From Amaricoccus sp047275745 (GTDB lineage: Bacteria > Pseudomonadota > Alphaproteobacteria > Rhodobacterales > Rhodobacteraceae), in assembly GCF_047275745.1 (NCBI RefSeq), contig NZ_JBKQWU010000018.1:1-64000 (forward strand): DNA of 64,000 nt. The letters are read 5' to 3'. The notes below the pieces were generated by a model. The model was not told the origin of the DNA. It worked only from the letters and a program-made list of their open reading frames with translations, and searched no databases. Below are positions 1 to 7,623 of the stretch, in pieces. Both the position numbers and the translations under genes were made by a program. Numbering within the stretch: the first letter of the stretch is position 1; each line of letters opens with the position of its first letter.

Positions 1-253
1 CTTCGGACACCGCTCGCAGGAGCCGATCCCAGACACCGGCCTTCCGCCAGCGCACGAAGCGGTTGTAGCAGGTGGTGGGTGGGCCGTAGCGCTCCGGGAT
101 CTCCGACCAGGGCGACCCCGTCCGGAACCGCCACAGCATGCCGTTCAGAACTCGGCGGTCATCAACACGGGGAACTCCGCGCGGCTTGTTCGGCAACAGA
201 GGCGAGAGGACCGACCATTCATGGTCGGTCAGTTCGTACCGGCGACGTGTCAT
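1..253 (-). CDS. IS5-family transposase, N-terminal part (runs off the left edge)
   Basis: This reads leftward from ATG at 251-253 and is still open at base 1, giving the first 84 residues. The start MTRRRYELTDHEW and the later segments RRVLNGMLWRFRTGSPW and WSEIPERYGPP are typical of the N-terminal domain (DUF4096-like) of IS5-family DDE transposases, which cut and paste or copy the element. The catalytic DDE residues would lie beyond the window edge. The presumed IS end lies about 77 bp upstream of the start codon, near 330. Family assignment is from recognisable sequence; subgroup and completeness cannot be judged here. Confidence 0.85.
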   Translation of the reverse strand, partial: MTRRRYELTDHEWSVLSPLLPNKPRGVPRVDDRRVLNGMLWRFRTGSPWSEIPERYGPPTTCYNRFVRWRKAGVWDRLLRAVSE

Positions 254-330
254 CCAGGGCTCCCTCAGTTTCGAGCCTTGAATCAGCCACACAGCAAAAC
301 GCCAACCAGATTTATGGCTTTGCCGCCTAG
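210..330. repeat. 121-bp direct repeat, copy 1 (IS end plus transposase start)
   Basis: Bases 210-330 are repeated without a mismatch at 332-452, the two copies separated only by the N at 331. The copy starts at a 20-bp palindrome (9-bp arms ACCGACCAT/ATGGTCGGT with a 2-bp centre) inside the transposase 5' end and ends in CTAG. The repeat contains the first 14 or so transposase codons and the upstream non-coding end of the IS. Confidence 0.95.
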
Positions 331-331
331 N
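331..331. other. Ambiguous base, probable scaffold join
   Basis: A single N sits exactly between two identical 121-bp copies. This is what a scaffolder leaves when two contigs overlap at a repetitive IS end and are joined without merging the overlap. The sequence to the left may therefore not be physically adjacent as drawn. Confidence 0.9.
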
Positions 332-452
332 ACCGACCATTCATGGTCGGTCAGTTCGTACCGGCGACGTGTCATCCAGGGCTCCCTCAGTTTCGAGCCT
401 TGAATCAGCCACACAGCAAAACGCCAACCAGATTTATGGCTTTGCCGCCTAG
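332..452. repeat. 121-bp direct repeat, copy 2 (IS end abutting the DUF815 gene)
   Basis: Identical to 210-330. It carries a second copy of the transposase start codon at 373-375 on the minus strand, so 332-375 is a 14-codon fragment with no gene behind it. Its outer end, CTAG at 449-452, overlaps the stop codon of the neighbouring ATPase gene. Some IS5-family elements insert at CTAG-like targets, so this may be the insertion boundary. Confidence 0.9.
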
Positions 453-1324
453 CCTGCGGCGTCCAGTTTCACGCCGCGCCGGCCTGCGAGGTCGGTCACG
501 TACTGCCAGGCGACGCGGCCCGAGCGGCCACCGCGGGTTTGACTCCATTCGATCGCCTCGGCGCGCAGATCCTCGTCGCTGATCTCGATGCCATAGGCGT
601 CGCAATAGCCCCGGATCATGGCGAGGAAGGCGTCCTGCCCGCAGGAATGGAAGCCGAGCCAGAGGCCGAACCGGTCGGAGAGCGAGACCTTTTCCTCCGT
701 GGCCTCGGAGGGATTCATCCCGGTCTGGCGCTCGTTCTCGATCATCTCGCGCGGCATGAGATGACGGCGGTTCGAGGTGGCGTAAAGCACGACATTCTCG
801 GGCCGGCCTTCGATCCCCCCGTCAAGCACGGCCTTCAACGACTTGTAATGGCTGTCATCCTTGTCGAAGCTGAGATCGTCGCAGAAGAGGATGAACCGGT
901 GGTCGGAGCCGCGAAGCAGACCGAGCAGCCGGCCGATAGAGGGCAGGTCCTCGCGGTGCAGCTCGATGAGCTTCAGCCGCCCGCCTGTCGCCCGCGCGCC
1001 CTCGGCATGGGCGGCTTTCACGAGGCTCGACTTGCCCATGCCACGCGCACCCCAGAGCAGCACGTTGTTGGCCGGGAATCCGCGCGCGAACTGCAGCGTA
1101 TTGGCAAGGAGCGTATCGCGCGCGCGGTCGACGCCGACCAGCAGGCCGATTTCCACCCTGGCCACGCGCGGCACGGGGTCGAGCCGGTCCGGGTTGACCT
1201 GCCAGACGAAGGCATCCGCCGCGTCGAGATCGGGCGCCGCGGCGGGCGGCGGGCTGACCCGCTCCAGCGCCTCGGCGATCCGGCGGAGCGCTTCGGCGTC
1301 GATCCGGCCCTCATCGAGACTCAT
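449..1324 (-). CDS. DUF815-family AAA+ ATPase
   Basis: A 291-residue P-loop ATPase of the DUF815 family, probably cytoplasmic; its cellular job is not established. The Walker A loop GARGMGKS is at residues 92-99 and a Walker B-like stretch, FILFCDD, at about 144-150, followed by a conserved DLSFD segment. The start codon overlaps the tatC stop in an ATGA junction (1321-1324), so it is probably translated with the tat genes. The stop TAG lies inside the CTAG at the outer edge of the IS repeat, so the last one or few residues may have been altered by the insertion. The family call is strong; the native C-terminus is uncertain. Confidence 0.85.
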   Translation of the reverse strand: MSLDEGRIDAEALRRIAEALERVSPPPAAAPDLDAADAFVWQVNPDRLDPVPRVARVEIGLLVGVDRARDTLLANTLQFARGFPANNVLLWGARGMGKSSLVKAAHAEGARATGGRLKLIELHREDLPSIGRLLGLLRGSDHRFILFCDDLSFDKDDSHYKSLKAVLDGGIEGRPENVVLYATSNRRHLMPREMIENERQTGMNPSEATEEKVSLSDRFGLWLGFHSCGQDAFLAMIRGYCDAYGIEISDEDLRAEAIEWSQTRGGRSGRVAWQYVTDLAGRRGVKLDAAG

Positions 1325-2142
1325 GCCTGCGATTCCTCGTCCCAGAGCCCCTGCGCCTTGAGCTCGGCCTCCCGCTTGCGCTCGAAATAGCGCACGAGGA
1401 TGATCGAGACCTCGTAGAGCGGATAGACCGCCATGAAGAGCGTCACCTGCGACATCACATCGGGCGGCGTCGCGAGCGCCGCGACGAGCAGCAGCAGGAC
1501 CACCGCGTAACGCCGGAACCCGGCGAGCTGTTTCGCGGTGACGAGACCGGCGAGCCCCATCAGCGTAAGCAGCACCGGCAGCTGGAAACAGAGGCCGAAG
1601 GCGATGATGAACTTCATCGTCAGGCCGAGATACTCGTTGATCGTGCCGAGATATTCGATCTCGACCTGTTCGCCGGCGATCTCGCCGGTGCCGAACTGCT
1701 GGAAGCTCAGGAAGAAATCATAGGCGAGCGGCATCACCACGTAGAAGGCGAAGCTGGCGCCAAGCAGGAACAGCGCGGGCGATGCGATCAGGAATGGCAT
1801 GAAGGCCCGTTTCTCCTGCCGGTAGAGCCCGGGCGCGACGAAGCGCCACAGCTGGAAGGCGAGATAGGGGAAGGCGATGATGAACCCGCCGAAGACCGAG
1901 ATCCGCACCTGGGTCATGAAGCCCTGCTGCAGCCCGGTGAAGATCATCTCCGGCCGCTGGCCATGCGCGATCAAGAGCTTGTAGAGCGGCGCGGCGAGGA
2001 AATTGAAGATCGGTCCCGCCACGGTATAGGCGAGGATCATGCAGATGCTGAAGGCGATGACGCAGCGGATCAGCCGCGTCCTGAGCTCCGCCAGATGCTC
2101 GATCAGCGGCGCGGTGGTGTCGTCGATATCCTTGTCGCTCAT
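1321..2142 (-). CDS. tatC: Sec-independent protein translocase TatC
   Basis: TatC, 273 residues, is the polytopic core of the twin-arginine translocase that exports folded proteins. I chose ATG 2140-2142 (MSDKDIDDTTAP) because it falls just downstream of tatB, and the longer open frame would run back through tatB. The N-terminal HLAELRTRLIRC motif is the conserved cytoplasmic region that recognises the RR signal, followed by six hydrophobic segments. The gene starts 4 bp after the tatB stop and overlaps the next gene by 4 bp. The TakP-like protein at 51182-52282 is a likely client. Confidence 0.96.
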   Translation of the reverse strand: MSDKDIDDTTAPLIEHLAELRTRLIRCVIAFSICMILAYTVAGPIFNFLAAPLYKLLIAHGQRPEMIFTGLQQGFMTQVRISVFGGFIIAFPYLAFQLWRFVAPGLYRQEKRAFMPFLIASPALFLLGASFAFYVVMPLAYDFFLSFQQFGTGEIAGEQVEIEYLGTINEYLGLTMKFIIAFGLCFQLPVLLTLMGLAGLVTAKQLAGFRRYAVVLLLLVAALATPPDVMSQVTLFMAVYPLYEVSIILVRYFERKREAELKAQGLWDEESQA

Positions 2143-2146
2143 CGCG

Positions 2147-2677
2147 CTACGCGGCCGAACCCCGGCCAGCCTCCCCATCGCCGGCCGATGCCGTGTCACC
2201 CCCGGAAGGCCCCCGCGTCGCCTTGGATTCCGCGCCCCGCGGCTCCTCCGTCCCGTTGGACTGCTCCGCCCCCGACCGAGCGGTGGCCGGCTGAGCCGCC
2301 CCCGACTGCGCGGACGAACGGGCGGGCGCCGAAGGATCGGGCACGAGCGCGTCCGGCGCCGGCTCCGCCGGCGCGGGCGCCGAAGGATCGGGCACCGCGG
2401 TCGGCTTCTGCGACACCATCGACTTGGCGAGCTTCCGGGCACCGCCCGTCGCATTGTCGAGGCCGCGGTCGATCGCGCGCAGGCTCTCGGACATTTCGCT
2501 CACGCCGGCTTCGTTCGCCGCCTGTTCCATCGAGCGCTGGAACTCCCGCGCCATGCCGCGCGCCTTGCCCATGAAGTTGCCGACCGTCCGGAACATCGCG
2601 GGAAGATCTTTCGGACCCACGACGATCAGCGCCACGAGCCCGAGCAGGAACATCTCACCCCAGCCGATATCCAACAT
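2147..2677 (-). CDS. tatB: Twin-arginine translocase subunit TatB
   Basis: TatB, 176 residues, forms the signal-peptide receptor with TatC. The N-terminus MLDIGWGEMFLLGLVALIVV is a single membrane segment followed by the expected GPKDLP hinge and an amphipathic helix. The C-terminal half is a Pro/Ala/Ser-rich, probably disordered tail (about residues 95-176) that includes repeated PDPSAPA motifs. It lies 6 bp downstream of tatA and 4 bp upstream of tatC, in the usual ABC order. Confidence 0.94.
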   Translation of the reverse strand: MLDIGWGEMFLLGLVALIVVGPKDLPAMFRTVGNFMGKARGMAREFQRSMEQAANEAGVSEMSESLRAIDRGLDNATGGARKLAKSMVSQKPTAVPDPSAPAPAEPAPDALVPDPSAPARSSAQSGAAQPATARSGAEQSNGTEEPRGAESKATRGPSGGDTASAGDGEAGRGSAA

Positions 2678-2683
2678 GGCGGA

Positions 2684-2905
2684 TCAGACTTTTTCCTTCT
2701 CGGGCGTGATGTCGCGCGCCTGGTCGGCGGCCGCCGACTTCCGGTCGTTCTCGAGCTCGTCCGAACCTTCCTTCATCCCGCGCTTGAAGCTCGTGATGCC
2801 CTTGCCGACTTCGCCCATCAGGCCCGCGACCTTGCCGCGGCCGAAGAGCACCAGCACGACCACCGCGATCAGGAGCAGGCCGGCCGGACCAATGTTGTTC
2901 AACAT
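2684..2905 (-). CDS. tatA: Twin-arginine translocase subunit TatA
   Basis: TatA, 73 residues, oligomerises to form the translocation pathway. It has an N-terminal membrane helix (about residues 5-21), the FGRGK hinge, then an amphipathic helix and a charged tail ending in EKEKV. The start ATG 2903-2905 has GGAGG about 7 bases upstream. This is the first gene of the tatABC-DUF815 unit; a matching promoter lies upstream at 2956-2984. Confidence 0.95.
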   Translation of the reverse strand: MLNNIGPAGLLLIAVVVLVLFGRGKVAGLMGEVGKGITSFKRGMKEGSDELENDRKSAAADQARDITPEKEKV

Positions 2906-2927
2906 CTCTCGCCTCCATCGAGCAGCC

Positions 2928-2984
2928 GGGACACATCGGTCCCGACGGAATGAAAGACATATGGTGAATGCGGGAGACGTTCAA
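2928..2984 (-). promoter_or_regulatory. Predicted tatA promoter and 5' leader hairpin
   Basis: On the minus strand TTGAAC (2979-2984) and TATGTC (2956-2961) are separated by 17 bp, a good sigma70-type arrangement upstream of tatA. The leader contains a small hairpin, CGGGAC/GTCCCG, at 2928-2945. Prediction from pattern only. Confidence 0.5.
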
Positions 2985-3041
2985 ACCCCAAACGACGCCG
3001 CGACCGCACTAACGAGTGATGTGGAGCAATGACGCGGCGCG

Positions 3042-4193
3042 TCAATCCGCCGCCGCGAATACGAAACAGCGCTCACGGGCCGGCGTGACGAGGAGGGGCG
3101 TGCCGGGCGCCGGCAGGAATGCCCCGGGCAGGGTCGCGGTCATCCGCGCGCCATCCGCCGCCATCGCGACTTCGACAAGACTTCGCGTCCCCATGAACCG
3201 CGAGCGGATGACCAGGCCGCGCGCCGGGAGCTCTCCGAGCCGGGCGACCCCGGGACTTTCCGGCTCGACGCGCAGATGCTCGGGCCGGATCACCACCTCG
3301 ACCCGCGCGCCCTCCGCCAGCCCGGGCGCGTCGAAGGCGCCGAGCGGGGTTTCGGCGCGATGACCGCGCACGGTCCCGCGGGTGACGTTGATGTCCGAGA
3401 AGAACATCGCCGCGCCCCGGTCGACGGGGCTGTGGTAGATCTCGTAGGGGGCGCCGCGCTGCAGGATGCGGCCCGCGCGCATCAGGGCGATCGTGTCGGC
3501 CATGCGCATCGCCTCCTCCGGCTCATGCGTGACCAGCATCACCGCCGCGCCTTCTTCCTTCAGGATCGCCAGCGTCTCGTCGCGGATGCCGTCGCGAAGC
3601 CGGTTGTCGAGCCCCGAGAACGGCTCGTCCATCAGCAGGATGCGCGGTCTCGGCGCCAGGGCCCGGACCAGCGCCACGCGCTGCTGCTCGCCGCCCGAAA
3701 GCTGGTGCGGGTATTTCTCCGCGTGCCCGCCCATCCCGACCCGGTCGAGCAGCGCCCGCGCCCGCTCGGCGCGCTCCGCCGCCGGACCACGCAGGCCGAA
3801 AGCGACGTTGCGCGCGACGCTGAGATGCGGGAAGAGCGCGAAATCCTGGAACATGAGCCCCACCGCGCGCGCTTCCGGCGGCAGATGCGTGGCGCCTTCG
3901 GAGACGACGCGGCCCTCGATCGCGACGCGCCCGCGGCGCTGCCGCTCCACCCCGGCGGCGATGCGGAGCAGCGTCGATTTCCCGCAGCCGGACGGCCCGA
4001 GCAGGCAGATGATCTCCCCCGCCCTGAGCGTCAGCGCGATGTCGGATAGGACGGGAACGCCACCGAAATCATGACTGATCGCGTCGATCGCCAGACGGAC
4101 CGGACCCGGTTCGAACGCCCGCGCCGGCCCGGCTTCTGTCCAGCTGGCCCGCGCTTCGGCGAGGTCGGAAGGGTCGGAATAGTCTCGCTGCAT
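3042..4193 (-). CDS. ABC transporter ATP-binding protein, Fe(3+)/FbpC or PotA-like
   Basis: A 383-residue ABC importer ATPase. Walker A GPSGCGKST is at residues 66-74, the signature LSGGEQQR near 164-171 and the Walker B LLMDEPFSGLD shortly after. The C-terminal third is a TOBE-type regulatory domain as in FbpC/PotA proteins. The protein most resembles ferric-iron FbpC ATPases, but no permease or binding protein is nearby, so the substrate is inferred weakly. The first 30 residues are a non-conserved extension and a later start cannot be excluded. It stands alone, ending 136 bp before tatA. Confidence 0.85.
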   Translation of the reverse strand: MQRDYSDPSDLAEARASWTEAGPARAFEPGPVRLAIDAISHDFGGVPVLSDIALTLRAGEIICLLGPSGCGKSTLLRIAAGVERQRRGRVAIEGRVVSEGATHLPPEARAVGLMFQDFALFPHLSVARNVAFGLRGPAAERAERARALLDRVGMGGHAEKYPHQLSGGEQQRVALVRALAPRPRILLMDEPFSGLDNRLRDGIRDETLAILKEEGAAVMLVTHEPEEAMRMADTIALMRAGRILQRGAPYEIYHSPVDRGAAMFFSDINVTRGTVRGHRAETPLGAFDAPGLAEGARVEVVIRPEHLRVEPESPGVARLGELPARGLVIRSRFMGTRSLVEVAMAADGARMTATLPGAFLPAPGTPLLVTPARERCFVFAAAD

Positions 4194-4284
4194 CTTCGAT
4201 CACGGGGGCCGGATTCTCCGACGAAAAGCATCGGATTTGCCTCGATAGCAGCTAGCCGCCCCCGCCTGCAAGTCCCGGGCCGTC

Positions 4285-5064
4285 TCAGAGCGTGCTGTTG
4301 AGCGCGCCCCCGTCCAGCAACAGGTTCTGGCCAATGATGAAACCGGCGTATTGCGAGCAGAGGAAGGCGCAGGCCGCGCCGAATTCCGCCGGGGTGCCGT
4401 AGCGCCGGGCGGGGATCGCCGCCGCGCGCCTGTCCCGCGCCTCCTCCCGGCTGATGCCCTCGGCCTTCATCACGCCGGCGTCGAGCGAGGCGGCGCGGTC
4501 GGTGTCGTGGATGCCGGGCAGCAGGTTGTTGATCACGACGCCGCTCGGCGCGACCTGCCGGCTCGTGCCCGCGACGAAACCGGTGAGGCCGGCGCGCGCC
4601 GAGTTCGAGAGGCCGAGCGCGGCGATCGGCGACTTGACCGACTGCGAGGTGATGTTGACCACCCGGCCCCAGCCGCGCTCCATCATCCCCGGCAGCGCCG
4701 CCTGCATGAGCGCGATCGGCGTGAGCATGTTGGAATCGATCGCCTTGATGAAATCGTCGCGGCTCCAGTCCGACCACATGCCCGGCGGCGGGCCGCCCGC
4801 GTTGGTCACGAGAATGTCGGGCGCGGGACAGGCGGCCATCACCTCGGCGCGCACCGCCTCGGTGGTGATGTCGCCCGCCACGGTCGTGACCGTCACGCCA
4901 TATCTTTCGCGGATCTCCGCCGCCGTCGCCTCCAGTGCCTCGGCGCCGCGCGCGTTCAGCGTGAGCGCGACGCCCGCCTCGGCCAGCGCCTCGGCGCAGC
5001 CGCGCCCCAGGCCCTTCGACGCGGCGGTGACGATGCCGCTCCGACCCTTGATCCCGAGATCCAT
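4285..5064 (-). CDS. SDR-family oxidoreductase lacking the YxxxK motif
   Basis: A 259-residue short-chain dehydrogenase/reductase with a Rossmann fold: VTAASKGLGRG near residues 12-22 is the dinucleotide loop, NAGG near 89-92 the structural motif and LLDGG near the C-terminus. The central catalytic region reads NITSQS, then LGLSNSARAGL where YxxxK is expected, so the usual tyrosine and lysine are both absent. Such divergent SDRs are often annotated as 3-oxoacyl-ACP reductase-like without proof. AGGGAGAAG precedes the start. The gene follows the ParA-type gene by 12 bp and is probably co-transcribed with it. Substrate unknown. Confidence 0.85.
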   Translation of the reverse strand: MDLGIKGRSGIVTAASKGLGRGCAEALAEAGVALTLNARGAEALEATAAEIRERYGVTVTTVAGDITTEAVRAEVMAACPAPDILVTNAGGPPPGMWSDWSRDDFIKAIDSNMLTPIALMQAALPGMMERGWGRVVNITSQSVKSPIAALGLSNSARAGLTGFVAGTSRQVAPSGVVINNLLPGIHDTDRAASLDAGVMKAEGISREEARDRRAAAIPARRYGTPAEFGAACAFLCSQYAGFIIGQNLLLDGGALNSTL

Positions 5065-5076
5065 GCCATCTTCTCC

Positions 5077-5703
5077 CTATTCGAGCGCGGCCAGCACCGG
5101 CACCCATTGTTCCCTGAGCGGCTCGAGCAGCCGGCGGCGGTCGTCGAAGATGCCGAGCCCGCGCTCGGCAAGCTCGGCATAGGCCGCGCGTTCCGTGATC
5201 CAGCCGAGCGGCTCCTGATCGATGCGCGCCAGCGCGGTCCGCAGCCGTTCGGTCGCCCGCCCGCGCGTCTGCGCCCGGTTCGCGAGCACGCGGAGACCGA
5301 CCTTGCCCTTGCGCACCCGCTTCATCTCCTCGAGTTCCTTCAGGAAGCGCCGGGTGGCGTCGATGTCGAAGAACGAGGGCATGACCGGCACGATCAACTC
5401 CTCCGTCTCGGCGATGAGCTTGCTCGCCCGCCCGCCCTTCAGGGCGCCCGGCGCGTCGATCACCAGCCACTCGAGCCCCTTCGGCGCGTCGCCGATCTCG
5501 CCCGCGTCGGTCCAGTCGAGCCCCCGCAGCGTGGCCGCGTCGGCGGGCCGCGCCTTCAGCCAGCGGAGCGCCGATTTCTGCGGATCGGCGTCGGCGAGCG
5601 CGACCGCGCCCCGCCCCTGCGCGGCCAGCGCCGAGGCGATGGTGATCGCCACCGTGGTCTTGCCGACACCGCCCTTGCGGTTTGCCACCAGGATCGTGCG
5701 CAT
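5077..5703 (-). CDS. ParA/MinD-family ATPase (orphan)
   Basis: A 208-residue deviant-Walker ATPase. The start MRTILVANRKGG at ATG 5701-5703 is chosen because GGGGAAGAG precedes it and upstream residues are non-conserved. KGGVGKTT (residues 10-17) is the deviant Walker A with its signature lysine, and DADPQKS is the A'-like motif. Members position plasmids, chromosomes or protein clusters on the nucleoid or membrane. No parB, DNA-binding partner or centromere repeat is nearby, and the only linked gene is the SDR 12 bp downstream. Role unknown. Confidence 0.85.
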   Translation of the reverse strand: MRTILVANRKGGVGKTTVAITIASALAAQGRGAVALADADPQKSALRWLKARPADAATLRGLDWTDAGEIGDAPKGLEWLVIDAPGALKGGRASKLIAETEELIVPVMPSFFDIDATRRFLKELEEMKRVRKGKVGLRVLANRAQTRGRATERLRTALARIDQEPLGWITERAAYAELAERGLGIFDDRRRLLEPLREQWVPVLAALE

Positions 5704-5822
5704 CTCTTCCCCCGCCGTTCTTGTTCTTGCCGCGACGTGCCCCGGCCGCCTGCTCCGGCCCGCGCCGGCCGCCTGTCGAGAGCGCCAAACTACCGGCGCC
5801 GGCGGTGGGCGCAACCCCGGTC

Positions 5823-7511
5823 TCAGAACGGCGCGGGACGGGCCTCGAAGATCCGCCGCAGCGCCTCGGCCCTTTCCGGCGACCAGCCCGGCGGATCGAC
5901 CACCGCCGCCCAGCCGGTGATGTAGTCGGGCGCGATGTAGAAATGCCCGTAACCCGGCGTCTCGAGCGCGATGGCGGTGTCGAGCGCGAGCTGCAGCATG
6001 GTCACGACCGGAAACCAGCGCAGCCGGGGCGAGACATCCGGCGCGCGCGGTTCATTCAGGAACGCCGGCGGGCGGAAGGCGCTGTCGAAGGTGAAGAGCA
6101 CGATCGGGTCGCTGCCGTAGTTGAGGAAGACCAGCCGCGTCGGCCCCCAGGGCGCGAAATCCCCGTCGAGGAATTCACCGTCGAGACCGCCCTCCTGGTT
6201 CATCGTCCGCACCAGCGAGCCATTGCCCCAGCGCGGCCGCCAGACCGGGCTCTCCGGGTCGCGCCGGTCCCGCACATTGGCCCAGAGCGGGCTGAAGAAG
6301 GGCGAGCCGGCCCAGAGCGCGCCCTGGATCGGATTGCCCAGCATGTCGAGCAGCGGCAGCGTCGCCTCGGTGTTGAAGGCGCCCTGACTCAGCCCATGGA
6401 CATAGAATTCCGGACGCTGGTCGCGGGGCAGTTCGTGCCAGTAGTCATAGACGAGGTTGAAGAGCTCGCGCGCCTGCTCGATCCCCTTCGAGCTGTCATC
6501 GATCAACGAAAGCACGCTCGTCAGATAGGAATACTGCACCGCGACCGTCGCGACATCGCCGCCGAGCATGAATTCGACCGTGTCATGCCCGCCCGGGTCC
6601 ATCCAGCCGGTGCCGACCGGAACCGTCACGATGATCGCCGAACGCTCGAAGGCGCCGACCCGGATCATCTCGTCGAGCGCGATCCGCGCCCGCTCGCGCG
6701 CCGTGGGAGCGGCTCCCCGGCCGACATAGACCCGGATCGGGTCCGCCGCCCCGGCCCCGAAGAAGGCGGAGATCTCCTCGCGGGTCGGGACGGTCGCGAT
6801 ATAGGACCGCCCCCAGCGCCCCATCTCGTTCCATTTCACAAGCGAGGCCGGGCTCCCGGTCTTCTCCGGCGCGCGCGGCTGGGGAATGTCGGGCTCGATC
6901 CGCGCATCCGCCGCCGCGAAGGATGCGTTCGCCGCCTCCATGAAGGAGCGCAGCACCGATCTCTGCACCGCCGTCCAGACGAGAACAAGCACCAGCGCGG
7001 TGCCGATCACCGCCCCGACCCGCGGCGGGAGCCCGCGCGAGAGCAGGCCCGTCACCCGGCGGATCGCCCAGCCGATCAGGCGGAAGACGAGCCAGAGCGC
7101 GACGAGGAACACCGCCGCGATCCCCGCCACCTCCATCGGATAGGAGCTCTCGACCGGCGCCGCCCCGGTCACCGCGCGCGTCGCATTCTGCCAGCCCGTC
7201 ACCCGGGTGAGCGCGAAGACCGCGAGCGCGAGACCGATCGCCGCCGCGGCGAGCCGGATCGGCCCTTTCGCGGAGCGCCGGCCCACCGGCATGCCGAAGA
7301 ACCGCCAGATCCACTGGAGCCCGCCGCCGATCTCGTGGCCGATCGCCGCGACGACGCCGCCGAGCACGCCGAGCAGCATCGGGTCCCGCGGCATCAGCGA
7401 CGGCGTGAGAGAGGCGCCGAAGAACGCCCCCGCGAGCACGAGGCCGAGCGGCGAGATGTTCGGCCAGGCAAGATCCCGCGCCGCGGCGGTCCGCTCCGTC
7501 GCCAGGGCCAT
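5823..7511 (-). CDS. Membrane-anchored alpha/beta-hydrolase family protein
   Basis: A 562-residue protein resembling the Abhydrolase_9 family: an N-terminal module of several membrane segments (about residues 15-190) followed by a soluble alpha/beta-hydrolase domain. The nucleophile elbow is GLSQG, with serine near residue 375. Start ATG 7509-7511 (MALATERTAA) is preferred over an upstream ATG because GGGGGGAGG sits just before it. The hydrolase would act at the membrane; substrate unknown. It is divergent from the LysE-family gene (112 bp between starts). Confidence 0.8.
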   Translation of the reverse strand: MALATERTAAARDLAWPNISPLGLVLAGAFFGASLTPSLMPRDPMLLGVLGGVVAAIGHEIGGGLQWIWRFFGMPVGRRSAKGPIRLAAAAIGLALAVFALTRVTGWQNATRAVTGAAPVESSYPMEVAGIAAVFLVALWLVFRLIGWAIRRVTGLLSRGLPPRVGAVIGTALVLVLVWTAVQRSVLRSFMEAANASFAAADARIEPDIPQPRAPEKTGSPASLVKWNEMGRWGRSYIATVPTREEISAFFGAGAADPIRVYVGRGAAPTARERARIALDEMIRVGAFERSAIIVTVPVGTGWMDPGGHDTVEFMLGGDVATVAVQYSYLTSVLSLIDDSSKGIEQARELFNLVYDYWHELPRDQRPEFYVHGLSQGAFNTEATLPLLDMLGNPIQGALWAGSPFFSPLWANVRDRRDPESPVWRPRWGNGSLVRTMNQEGGLDGEFLDGDFAPWGPTRLVFLNYGSDPIVLFTFDSAFRPPAFLNEPRAPDVSPRLRWFPVVTMLQLALDTAIALETPGYGHFYIAPDYITGWAAVVDPPGWSPERAEALRRIFEARPAPF

Positions 7512-7623
7512 CGGTTGCCTCCCCCCGAGATACATCATCAATCGCATCGCCGGATTCCCGCTAGCACGGAGCACCGTCGCGATCTATCTTCCGCCGGACC
7601 CGCCCGCGCCCGGACATGCCGCC

